DNA of 5,894 nucleotides from Kiritimatiellia bacterium (GTDB lineage: Bacteria > Verrucomicrobiota > Kiritimatiellia > SLAD01), in NCBI GenBank assembly GCA_007134175.1, contig SLLF01000193.1:1-5894 (forward strand). The letters are read 5' to 3'. A program made the position numbers and the translations under genes. Of the stretch, positions 1 to 5,480 are shown one piece after another (position 1 is the stretch's first letter; every line of letters begins with the position of its first letter). Below the pieces are notes generated by a model. It did not search any database. It saw nothing but the letters and a program-made list of their open reading frames with translations, and was not told the origin of the DNA.

Positions 1-2111
1 AGCAGCGCGAGATTGACTTGGCCCGCCACTATGCGGCCGGTTTTGAACAGGTTAAACGCGACTCGCACGACGTGCAGGAACTAAAGCTTTTACAAACGGA
101 TATCGAACGCCTGCTACGGCATCTGGAACGTCTTGACCAGGCCCGCACGGTAATCCCCGCGTTATGGCAGGCCATCGGACAGGTGTACACCGACCAGCGG
201 GCTGCGCTCGACCGGCAGGAGTCCGCGCTGCTGGATGCCTGCCAAGCCATTGAACAGGAGCAAACCGAATTACGGACACAGATCAATGCGGCGCATGCCG
301 AACGGCTTGATCTGGCAGGCCGGGGAGCGTTGCTCCAGGATAAGTTTAGCAGTATGGAAGCACAGCGACAACGGTTTGAGGGGTTTGTACCGGATTGGGC
401 ACGGCAACGGCAGGCCTCCGTGCGCGCCCGCCAGGAGGAGTTGATCGTAAAGCTGAAGAACGCCGCTGACGAACCTGTTGACGAGGTGCGGGCACGCCTG
501 CGAGCCACCGAGCAGCAATTGGTGTCGAAGCAAGCTCAGTTAGAGAATCTGGCCCATGCCGCCGTAAATCATCTCCGCAAGTTGCTCAGTGACGAAGAAA
601 TCAGCGACGCGTTTTCCGTCATGAATCCGGAGATACTGAAGCTTCCGGTCAACACGGACAAGCCGGGGCTACAGCTTTCCGACGAAGATGCCGCAGCCAA
701 CGTCATTCGAGAATTACTCCGGCATCGGGACGGTCAAGCCATGAAGGTGCGCGGCGTGGAGATCGATCTCAAGGCCCTGCAACCGCCGGACTTGGCCACC
801 TACCATAATCCCGAGCAGATCCAGCGTGATATCAGCGGGCTGGAACGGGAAGTGCAACGCTATGCCGCTATACTGGAGGCAGCCGAACAGGCGGAGTCCT
901 TGCGGTCGGAAAAAGAGGCGCTCGACGACGAATGGGCCAAACTGGTGCAGGACCTCGACGCCTACGATGCGTTTCGCGCCGCGCTGGATCAAGAAACCAC
1001 ATGGAAAAATGAACAGGCGGAATTGCAGGCGCGCGAGCAGGCGCTGACCAGTCAGATTGCTGCGTATGAAGAGCGGCGGAACGAACTGACGGAGGCCAGT
1101 CAAGGCAATCGGGCCGAGCGCGCCGAGATAGAGCGCCAGCGCAACACGCTCCAGACACAAAGCCGGGCTCTCCCGCCGCCTACCGAGACATGGCCGTTCG
1201 TGCCGCTCGATGATTGTCCAACCGACTGGGATGAGTTGGGCACACGCTACCGTAAAGCCCATGCGGAAGAGCAACAACAAGCCGAGCAAGTGAGTGAGCT
1301 GCTGGATGCCATTGAACGACGAACGTACGGGCGGTACGTGCGTTCGAATGAGGCCGACACCATTCAGGCGCTACGTGATGAGATCGCCAGTATTCCGCAG
1401 CGGGAGACCGCCGTTGAGGAGATGTGGAAAGGGATCGCGGTAGGCATCAAGAAGGATTTGCAGAATATCGGGCGGGATTTGGAAACGCTCAAGGGACTGG
1501 TATCAAACGTCAACCGCCGATTGGCGTCCGTTAAGATATCGAACCTGGCATCGTTACGTCTCTTGATCGAGGAATGGCCCCAGTGGGTTAAATTGATTCG
1601 GGAAATCACCGTTGACGACGAGCTGCCACTGTTTAGCAATCCCGCAGCCGCCGATGAAGCCCTGGCCGGGATTGGCCGCCTCTTGTCCGACCACCCCAAG
1701 GTGGACTTGAAAGACCTCTTCAACCTCTCCTTTGAAGTGGGCACACTCGACGGCAAAACCTATCGGCACGCGCATTTGGACACCATCGAGTCGAATGGAA
1801 CGACCATGGCAATCAAGGTTCTGGTGAATTTGGTACTGCTGCGCGGGCTGCTGGGCGTAGCCGAGGTACAGATTCCTTTTTACCTGGACGAGTGTTCCAG
1901 TCTGGACGAAGGGAATTTGAAAGCGATCGTCCTAGCCGCCCGCCAAATGGGTTTTGTTGCGGTACTGGCCAGTCCTGACGCCATGGACGCGGCCGACAAG
2001 CTCTATTTTATCGAGGAACAAGCGGACGGGCGAGTGGTATTGGACCCGCGCACGGCCATGGTGCGCATTCAGCGGGATCCGGAGACCGTCGAGGAGCCCC
2101 CCGATGCCTGA
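1..2111 (+). CDS. SMC/JetC-like coiled-coil ATPase, C-terminal part (5' end outside window)
   Basis: The frame is open to the left edge: codons before the first possible start (TTG at 18) read QREID without a stop. The N-terminal head with Walker A must therefore lie upstream. Numbering from that TTG, residues 1-182 are charged, heptad-like coiled coil. Residues 183-262 are a non-coil, possibly hinge-like segment, 263-500 are coil broken by a proline-rich stretch near 385-405, and 500-680 form the C-terminal ATPase lobe. That lobe has a signature-like SNGTT at 592-596, Walker B FYLDEC with D624/E625, and the D-loop SSLDEGN with D630. This arrangement is typical of SMC/MukB/Rad50 half-ATPases. 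There is no CxxC zinc hook, which argues against Rad50. The TOPRIM gene overlapping its 3' end points to the JetC (Wadjet/MksF-like) role: ATP-driven DNA loop extrusion in anti-plasmid defence. The SMC-like ATPase class is nearly certain; the Wadjet assignment is inference and needs the upstream genes. Confidence 0.8.
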   Translation, partial: QREIDLARHYAAGFEQVKRDSHDVQELKLLQTDIERLLRHLERLDQARTVIPALWQAIGQVYTDQRAALDRQESALLDACQAIEQEQTELRTQINAAHAERLDLAGRGALLQDKFSSMEAQRQRFEGFVPDWARQRQASVRARQEELIVKLKNAADEPVDEVRARLRATEQQLVSKQAQLENLAHAAVNHLRKLLSDEEISDAFSVMNPEILKLPVNTDKPGLQLSDEDAAANVIRELLRHRDGQAMKVRGVEIDLKALQPPDLATYHNPEQIQRDISGLEREVQRYAAILEAAEQAESLRSEKEALDDEWAKLVQDLDAYDAFRAALDQETTWKNEQAELQAREQALTSQIAAYEERRNELTEASQGNRAERAEIERQRNTLQTQSRALPPPTETWPFVPLDDCPTDWDELGTRYRKAHAEEQQQAEQVSELLDAIERRTYGRYVRSNEADTIQALRDEIASIPQRETAVEEMWKGIAVGIKKDLQNIGRDLETLKGLVSNVNRRLASVKISNLASLRLLIEEWPQWVKLIREITVDDELPLFSNPAAADEALAGIGRLLSDHPKVDLKDLFNLSFEVGTLDGKTYRHAHLDTIESNGTTMAIKVLVNLVLLRGLLGVAEVQIPFYLDECSSLDEGNLKAIVLAARQMGFVAVLASPDAMDAADKLYFIEEQADGRVVLDPRTAMVRIQRDPETVEEPPDA
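2091..2096 (+). promoter_or_regulatory. Ribosome binding site for the TOPRIM gene
   Basis: GAGGAG lies seven bases before the ATG at 2104, inside the last codons of the ATPase gene. It fixes the start at 2104 rather than at the earlier in-frame start codon at 1954, which would bury 50 extra codons in the ATPase gene. Confidence 0.7.
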
Positions 2112-2946
2112 CGCCTTTGCACGGTTGCTGCAGCGTCTTGCCGCCGAAGGCGGCGCCCCGCGCTCACAGTTCAGTGAGCGGTCGATGCAGAACTTGCAGA
2201 GCCTCTTCGATTCCGGTGCATTGTGCCTGGTCCGGCGTGGTGGCGGGTTCGTGGTTGAGGTCCGGCACGCCGAAACCTTGGCGGCCTTCTACCGCCAGCG
2301 ATACCCCTCCGCTGACCAAGTGTTGGTGGGGCCGCCACGCGCCCGGGCGGTCGGCACGCTACGGAACGCCAAGCGCGCTGGGCGCACCGATCAAGAACCC
2401 CTACTGGTCCGCGCCCTGGAACCGGTCACCTGCAGCCGGGATGGTGTAGACTACGACCTGCAGGACGCCACCGTAAAAACCGGTGCCGTCTGTCTAATGC
2501 TAGAGGACGGTCGATTCTGGACACTGACGGCGCAGGTGGCCCTGGTCGAGAACTTGGAGTGTTTCCTGCACTTCGAGCAGATGGGGGTGTCCGCCACGGT
2601 TGCCCTGTACACGTCCGGACGGATGTCGGACTTGGCGTTGCGCTGGATCGGTTCCGCCGAGATGTCCCAATGCCAATTTACGCACTGCGGTGATTATGAC
2701 CCAGTCGGTCTGGACGAGTATCTCCGGCTGAAAGCCGTGCTGGGTAACCGGGTGCGGCTTCACATTCCGGAAAAGTTGCGCCACCTGATTGCAACCTATG
2801 GGCGACATGATCTGCTCCGCGACTCCGAGGCGATTCTGCGACGGCTACGCGCATTACCCGATCCCGACGTGCGCCACGTGGTCACCGCCCTCGACGCAAC
2901 CGGCTGCGGATTAGAACAGGAGATTCTTCTGCTGGAACATGCGTGA
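2104..2946 (+). CDS. JetD-like winged-helix/TOPRIM protein (putative Wadjet nuclease subunit)
   Basis: A complete 280-residue protein whose ATG overlaps the ATPase stop by 8 bp (ATGCCTGA), so the two are co-transcribed and probably translationally coupled. Residues 1-55 look like a winged helix: helices, then the strand pair ALCLVRRGGGFVVEV. A basic linker around 78-95 (PRARAVGTLRNAKRAG) follows. The C-terminal half carries TOPRIM hallmarks: a conserved-type glutamate in VALVENLECF (E149) and the DxD motif in HCGDYDPVGLDEY (D197, D199). A late GLEQE (E271, E273) is also acidic. TOPRIM domains use these acids to hold Mg2+ for DNA phosphodiester cleavage, and JetD/MksG proteins have this winged-helix plus TOPRIM plan and sit last in Wadjet operons. 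At 280 residues it is shorter than the roughly 380-400 usual for JetD, so it may be a divergent subfamily. TOPRIM fold well supported; JetD role inferred from context. Confidence 0.75.
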   Translation: MPDAFARLLQRLAAEGGAPRSQFSERSMQNLQSLFDSGALCLVRRGGGFVVEVRHAETLAAFYRQRYPSADQVLVGPPRARAVGTLRNAKRAGRTDQEPLLVRALEPVTCSRDGVDYDLQDATVKTGAVCLMLEDGRFWTLTAQVALVENLECFLHFEQMGVSATVALYTSGRMSDLALRWIGSAEMSQCQFTHCGDYDPVGLDEYLRLKAVLGNRVRLHIPEKLRHLIATYGRHDLLRDSEAILRRLRALPDPDVRHVVTALDATGCGLEQEILLLEHA

Positions 2947-3057
2947 ATCCCGCCGCGGGTAAGTGGGGGCGATTAAGCGTATCCGGTTAAGTGTTTCATC
3001 GGCCGTAATCGTCGCCCGTACGCGTTGACCGTCCTGCTGGAGGGTGGCGTGGCGCAC
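2911..3057 (-). CDS. Possible short ORF, 48 residues, unknown
   Basis: A minus-strand frame with GTG start and TAA stop, whose end overlaps the last 36 bp of the TOPRIM gene in antisense. The translation (VRHATLQQDGQRVRATITAD at the start, then TLNRIRLIAPTYPRR) has a balanced, protein-like composition, and GAGG stands five bases before the GTG. The frame stays open upstream to about 3180 (90 codons in all) but offers no better start and runs through the palindromes. It could be a small gene, the tail of a decayed gene, or chance. I recognise no family. Confidence 0.25.
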   Translation of the reverse strand: MRHATLQQDGQRVRATITADETLNRIRLIAPTYPRRDSRMFQQKNLLF

Positions 3058-3106
3058 CGTAGCCTCGCGAGGGCGGGAGCACTGCGACGCCGATACCCCC
3101 CGCCGG

Positions 3107-3123
3107 TTTCCAAGGCCTGGAAA
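3107..3123. repeat. Palindromic element, copy 1
   Basis: TTTCCAAGGCCTGGAAA: arms TTTCCA and TGGAAA around a five-base AGGCC core. It shares CCAAGGC-TGGAAA, with one differing base between, with the element 32 bp downstream. It has no T-tract, so it reads as a REP-like extragenic palindrome or a protein-binding dyad rather than a terminator. Confidence 0.65.
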
Positions 3124-3139
3124 ACACCCCTTAAATGCG

Positions 3140-3155
3140 TTCCAAGGCTTGGAAA
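3140..3155. repeat. Palindromic element, copy 2
   Basis: TTCCAAGGCTTGGAAA: perfect seven-base arms TTCCAAG/CTTGGAA around a single G. It matches copy 1 except at one inner base (CCAAGGCC versus CCAAGGCT). The A/C-rich bases after each copy (ACACCCCTTAA and GTACCGCTAAG) are also loosely alike, so the unit may be about 32 bp long and duplicated. Confidence 0.65.
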
Positions 3156-3196
3156 GTACCGCTAAGCGTCGTCCTTTCTCTCACGCCCTCTCAAAC

Positions 3197-3212
3197 TGTG
3201 ACAACGGTCACT
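3197..3212. promoter_or_regulatory. Possible CRP/FNR-family binding site
   Basis: TGTGA-CAACGG-TCACT fits the TGTGA-N6-TCACA layout of CRP-type sites with one mismatch in the last base. The inner dyad GTGAC-AACG-GTCAC is perfect. Its centre lies about 85 bp before the expected vapBC transcription start. It may be chance, and the regulator is unknown here. Confidence 0.3.
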
Positions 3213-3254
3213 GGCCGGACTGAAACCTCACGCCGCAGGCCCGGCTGATGCCCA

Positions 3255-3283
3255 TTGACGAACATGTGAACGTCTTGTATGAT
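3255..3283 (+). promoter_or_regulatory. Sigma70-type promoter of the toxin-antitoxin operon
   Basis: A -35 box TTGACG (3255-3260) and a -10 box TATGAT (3278-3283) are separated by exactly 17 bp, each one base from consensus. Transcription should begin near 3290, giving a leader of about 25 bases before the antitoxin ATG at 3314. Confidence 0.75.
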
Positions 3284-3300
3284 TTAATCAGATAATCAGA
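3280..3300. promoter_or_regulatory. Probable autoregulatory operator over the -10 region
   Basis: TGATTTAATCA (3280-3290) is a palindrome with a central T that overlaps the -10 box. It runs into a perfect tandem repeat TAATCAGA-TAATCAGA (3285-3300), and another TTAATCAT follows just before the start codon. Phd/YefM-type antitoxins bind such short repeats in their own promoters, alone and with toxin, so this is the likely repressor site. Binding is inferred. Confidence 0.5.
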
Positions 3301-3313
3301 TTTGGGGTTAATC

Positions 3314-3577
3314 ATGACAACGATGACGGCAACCGAATTGGCCAGGAACTTGAGCACGGTGCTTGACCGGCTTGAGTACGGAAATGAAGAGTTTATTGTG
3401 ACGCGAAGCCGCCACCCGGTGGCGCGATTAGTGCCTGGGGCAGCGCGCATGACCGCGATGGAGGCGTTTGCCGATCTCTTCGGCGCTATCAGCGAGGACG
3501 AAGGCGCGGATTGGCTTAATGATTGCGCAGCGGCGGATCGTTCGGCTCGCGAGGACTTGAGGGATCCATGGGCGTGA
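3314..3577 (+). CDS. Phd/YefM-family antitoxin (VapB role)
   Basis: An 87-residue protein starting at ATG 3314, six bases after a GGGG stretch (weak ribosome binding site). ATG 3323 is an alternative, and TTG 3302 is unlikely because no leader would remain. The N-terminal half, TATELARNLSTVLDRLEYG then EEFIVTRSRHPVARLVPG, is the classic Phd/YefM DNA-binding and dimerisation fold. The acidic, tryptophan-containing tail (EDEGADWLNDCAAADRS, ending LRDPWA) is the sort of disordered segment that wraps round and blocks the toxin. It lies directly behind a repeat-rich promoter and overlaps the PIN toxin gene by 10 bp, a standard antitoxin-first arrangement. Its cytoplasmic job is to neutralise VapC and repress the operon. 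The family call is secure from sequence; regulation is by analogy. Confidence 0.9.
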   Translation: MTTMTATELARNLSTVLDRLEYGNEEFIVTRSRHPVARLVPGAARMTAMEAFADLFGAISEDEGADWLNDCAAADRSAREDLRDPWA

Positions 3578-3972
3578 TCGTTGATACATCGGTGTGGATC
3601 GATGTCGAGCGTAAGGTCTTGACGCATGTTGAGGTCGCGGAACGCATCGACAATGATCACGTCTATCTTGCACCCCAAGTGGTGGCCGAGTTGCAGTATG
3701 GCGTGGAGCGTGCCGCCACACCGGCCCAGAGAGAGCGACGACACAGTGCGCTGGCCAAAATTAGACGCAAGCCATGTCTGATCGTCGATCGTGACACAGG
3801 TGAATGCTTCGGAAGGATCTCGGCACAGCTTGATCAGGCAGGCACACCGGCCACTCACCGCATACACGACCTCTGGATCGCCGCCCTAGCCATCCAGCAC
3901 GGCTATCGTGTTTCGACGCGCAACGCGAACGATTTTCGCGACATTCCCGGCCTTGATTTCATCGTGATCTGA
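3568..3972 (+). CDS. vapC: VapC-type PIN-domain ribonuclease toxin
   Basis: A complete 134-residue PIN protein. ATG 3568 is chosen because GAGGG precedes it by four bases and the protein then begins with the canonical strand MGVIVDTSVWID. The acidic Mg2+ site is intact: D6 in VDTSVW, E41 in VVAELQYG, D101 in IHDLWIAALA and D122 in NANDFRDIPGL. The STRNANDF block (116-123) with its preceding helix is typical of VapC. Length matches the usual 130-140 residues. VapC toxins cut tRNA or rRNA at specific sites when freed from antitoxin; the target here cannot be read from sequence. It overlaps the antitoxin gene by 10 bp, so translation is coupled. Nothing suggests inactivation. Confidence 0.92.
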   Translation: MGVIVDTSVWIDVERKVLTHVEVAERIDNDHVYLAPQVVAELQYGVERAATPAQRERRHSALAKIRRKPCLIVDRDTGECFGRISAQLDQAGTPATHRIHDLWIAALAIQHGYRVSTRNANDFRDIPGLDFIVI

Positions 3973-3993
3973 TGCCGCCTCTTCGCCGTATCG

Positions 3994-4146
3994 ATGGCGG
4001 AGGTGTTTGAACGGCTTACGGTCGATAACGCCAAATCGTTGGCACTACACGCAAACCAAATAAGGCGGCGCATCATTCAACATTTTCTTCACCTTAATTC
4101 GCCACTTGCCAGTTGCCATGCAGTTTGGTTGATACTTCAGGAATGA
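3994..4146 (+). CDS. Possible 50-residue ORF linking vapC and the permease gene
   Basis: ATG 3994 opens a 50-codon frame (begins MAEVFERLTVDNAKSLALHA, ends AVWLILQE). Its TGA overlaps the permease ATG as ATGA, the usual sign of translational coupling. It lies in the same frame as vapC, whose TGA is 21 bases upstream, with no stop between. No good ribosome binding site precedes the ATG, and I recognise no family. The middle is basic and helical-looking (NQIRRRIIQHFLH). It may be a real small gene, a leader peptide for the permease, or a remnant. Confidence 0.3.
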   Translation: MAEVFERLTVDNAKSLALHANQIRRRIIQHFLHLNSPLASCHAVWLILQE

Positions 4147-5024
4147 GCACGCAAGCGATTATACTGGTCCTGATTTCGGCATGTCTGCATTCCGCTTGGA
4201 ATCTGTTTTCCAAGTCCAGCGGTGACCCTATATCGTTTTTGCTGCGGGCACTGGGGTTTTCTGCCGTGGTCTACGCCCCGCTGTTTGCATGGATGCAGCT
4301 CAACGCAAACTACACGCCGCAAACCGCGGGGCTGCTGCTGGGCTCCGGCATGCTGACCGGATTGTACTTTTTCTGCCTGAGCAAGGCCTATCATCACGGA
4401 CAAGTATCAATCGCCTATCCGATCGCCCGCGCATTCCCTATTCTGGTCGTGATGTTCGGAGGGTTGTTCCTCAGGGAGTTTCCAAGTCTGCAGGGACTGG
4501 TGGGCGTCGTCTGCATTGTGGGCGGATGCTTCGTGCTACCGTGGCGCCGGTTTGTTCTGGGGCCCGAGGGCTTCTGTCCGGCACACTATCGGAATCGCAG
4601 CGTGGCCTGGGCCGTGGCGGCCGCCCTGTGCACGGCGGGGTTTTCGTTGCTCGACAAGGTGGCCGCCTCGGTTATGGCAGAGGCGGAAGGGTTTACGTTC
4701 TGGGACAAAGTCAACTACGTCTACCTGCAGAACTTCATCGCCTGGCTCACCGCAATGGCCTGCATCAAGGCGGTCCGCTATCCGATCATCCGCGTGGCCA
4801 GAAAGCGGGCCTTCGCGTGCGGGGTGATCTTCCTGCTCTCTTACACCCTGATTCTCATGGCCCTTGCCACCGACCCGGTGGCCTATGTAGTCAGCTTCCG
4901 GCAACTCAGCATCGTGCTGGCGACCCTGGTGGCGATGTGGTGGATCGAGCGAGACTTCACCTGGCCCCGATTTTGTGGAGTCACGGCTATTTTTATCGGT
5001 GTGGTTTTAATCGGCCTGGCCTGA
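4143..5024 (+). CDS. EamA/DMT-superfamily inner-membrane permease
   Basis: A 293-residue hydrophobic protein with about ten membrane segments, starting near residues 4, 31, 62, 87, 116, 153, 190, 224, 248 and 275, in two EamA repeats. Marks of the family are HSAWNLFSKSS in the first helix (16-26), YPIARAFP (92-99) in the fourth, and FRQLSIVLATL followed by E269 in the second repeat. Length is normal. ATG 4143 is chosen because the first helix then begins at once. AGGA abuts the ATG with no spacing, so initiation may depend on ribosomes finishing the overlapping upstream ORF; TTG 4113 or 4125 are alternative starts. Members export amino acids, metabolites or drugs by proton exchange; the substrate here is unknown. 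It has no obvious functional tie to the toxin-antitoxin pair. Confidence 0.88.
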   Translation: MSTQAIILVLISACLHSAWNLFSKSSGDPISFLLRALGFSAVVYAPLFAWMQLNANYTPQTAGLLLGSGMLTGLYFFCLSKAYHHGQVSIAYPIARAFPILVVMFGGLFLREFPSLQGLVGVVCIVGGCFVLPWRRFVLGPEGFCPAHYRNRSVAWAVAAALCTAGFSLLDKVAASVMAEAEGFTFWDKVNYVYLQNFIAWLTAMACIKAVRYPIIRVARKRAFACGVIFLLSYTLILMALATDPVAYVVSFRQLSIVLATLVAMWWIERDFTWPRFCGVTAIFIGVVLIGLA

Positions 5025-5099
5025 ATCCGCCCGCACCGGCTGGCCCCAACGTGACCAGCTACAGCAGACAGGGTTGATCCGACCATCCGTGGTTAAAAT

Positions 5100-5350
5100 A
5101 TGCTTCGAATGATGAAGGCCATTCTAGCCGATATTACGACCCTGCAGGTTGATGCGATTGTGAACGCGGCGAATAGCTCGTTGCTGGGCGGGGGCGGCGT
5201 GTACGGCTACCCCATGGAAGCGCCCCCCGCATTGCCGTCGAAACCGTGCCCTATAATCTGTCCCAACACGACACCCCGCTCGATGTGACCTTCTGTTGCT
5301 TCTCGGATCGTGATTGGGCGGTCTATCGCCAGATTCTGAAATGTCATTGA
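5100..5350 (+). pseudogene. Macrodomain (ADP-ribose-binding) gene, internally deleted and frameshifted
   Basis: The start reads [20 protein letters not shown] then [10 protein letters not shown], the unmistakable N-terminus of a macrodomain with its Asn-rich ADP-ribose loop. An intact protein continues GGGGVDGAIH and about 100 residues later has STGVYGYP. Here GGGGV is followed at once by YGYPMEA. The central ligand-binding part is gone, apparently joined at a shared Gly-Val coding stretch (about 5196-5201). Then, at six C's (5223-5228), the frame is off by one base. The C-terminal motif resumes in another frame from 5228: [10 protein letters not shown] and [19 protein letters not shown], ending at TGA 5350. 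Undisturbed, macrodomains bind or hydrolyse ADP-ribose and O-acetyl-ADP-ribose and run to about 170 residues. The product here cannot fold. In the first frame translation would stop at 5288. Confidence 0.88.
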
Positions 5351-5480
5351 TGCTGAGTTGAACCATACGGTTGCCCATCATTCGGATAATGGTGGAATAT
5401 GGCGCACGATGCAGCCGGCAACTGTCGGGCATGCAGCGGGTCTATGAATACCTTTGGGCCCGTGCTAGTGGCCGGTCGGC
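5351..5480. other. Convergent intergenic gap with a small hairpin
   Basis: This lies between the macrodomain remnant and the oppositely transcribed channel gene. CCATCATT (5375-5382) can pair with AATGGTGG (5388-5395) with one G-U pair and a five-base loop, but no T-tract follows on either strand. It may be a weak bidirectional terminator or nothing. No convincing gene is seen. Confidence 0.3.

Larger units (their letters stand above)
2947..3254. other. Intergenic spacer with palindromes, no confident gene
   Basis: About 300 bp between the TOPRIM gene and the vapBC promoter. It holds the weak minus-strand ORF, two tandem palindromes, a CRP-like dyad, and a loose inverted repeat (CGATTA at 2970-2975 against TAATCG at 3006-3011). 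No plus-strand frame of useful length and no hairpin with a T-tract is visible, so no clear rho-independent terminator closes the upstream operon. Confidence 0.6.

Noticed and set aside
714..1289. A 191-codon minus-strand ORF inside the ATPase gene
   Set aside because: Antisense shadow of the coiled coil; the Leu-rich look comes from complementing Glu/Gln/Lys codons.
1954..2103. Longer TOPRIM protein starting at 1954
   Set aside because: The extra 50 residues lie within the conserved ATPase lobe in another frame, and a good ribosome binding site precedes the ATG at 2104.
2948..2960. CCCGC-C-GCGGG hairpin as terminator of the SMC/TOPRIM operon
   Set aside because: The loop is too small and no T-tract follows.
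3107..3155. Start of a CRISPR array
   Set aside because: Only two 15-17-base palindromes with 16-base gaps; too short and too few for repeats and spacers, and no cas gene is near.
3208..3867. A 219-codon minus-strand ORF opposite vapBC
   Set aside because: It is a shadow of the two well-supported toxin-antitoxin genes; its translation has no recognisable motif and unlikely composition.
4289..5077. A 262-codon plus-strand ORF in another frame over the permease gene
   Set aside because: Arg/Gly/His-rich out-of-frame translation of a clearly real membrane-protein gene, with no hydrophobic segments of its own.
5074..5099. Promoter TTGATC...TAAAAT before the macrodomain remnant
   Set aside because: The spacer is only 14 bp and the -10 box would touch the start codon.
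5351..5460. A frame reading HTVAHHSDNGGIW, faintly like the HSDxG motif of DDE (rve) transposases
   Set aside because: Only about 15 residues, bounded by stops, with no further transposase motif, terminal inverted repeats or target duplication.
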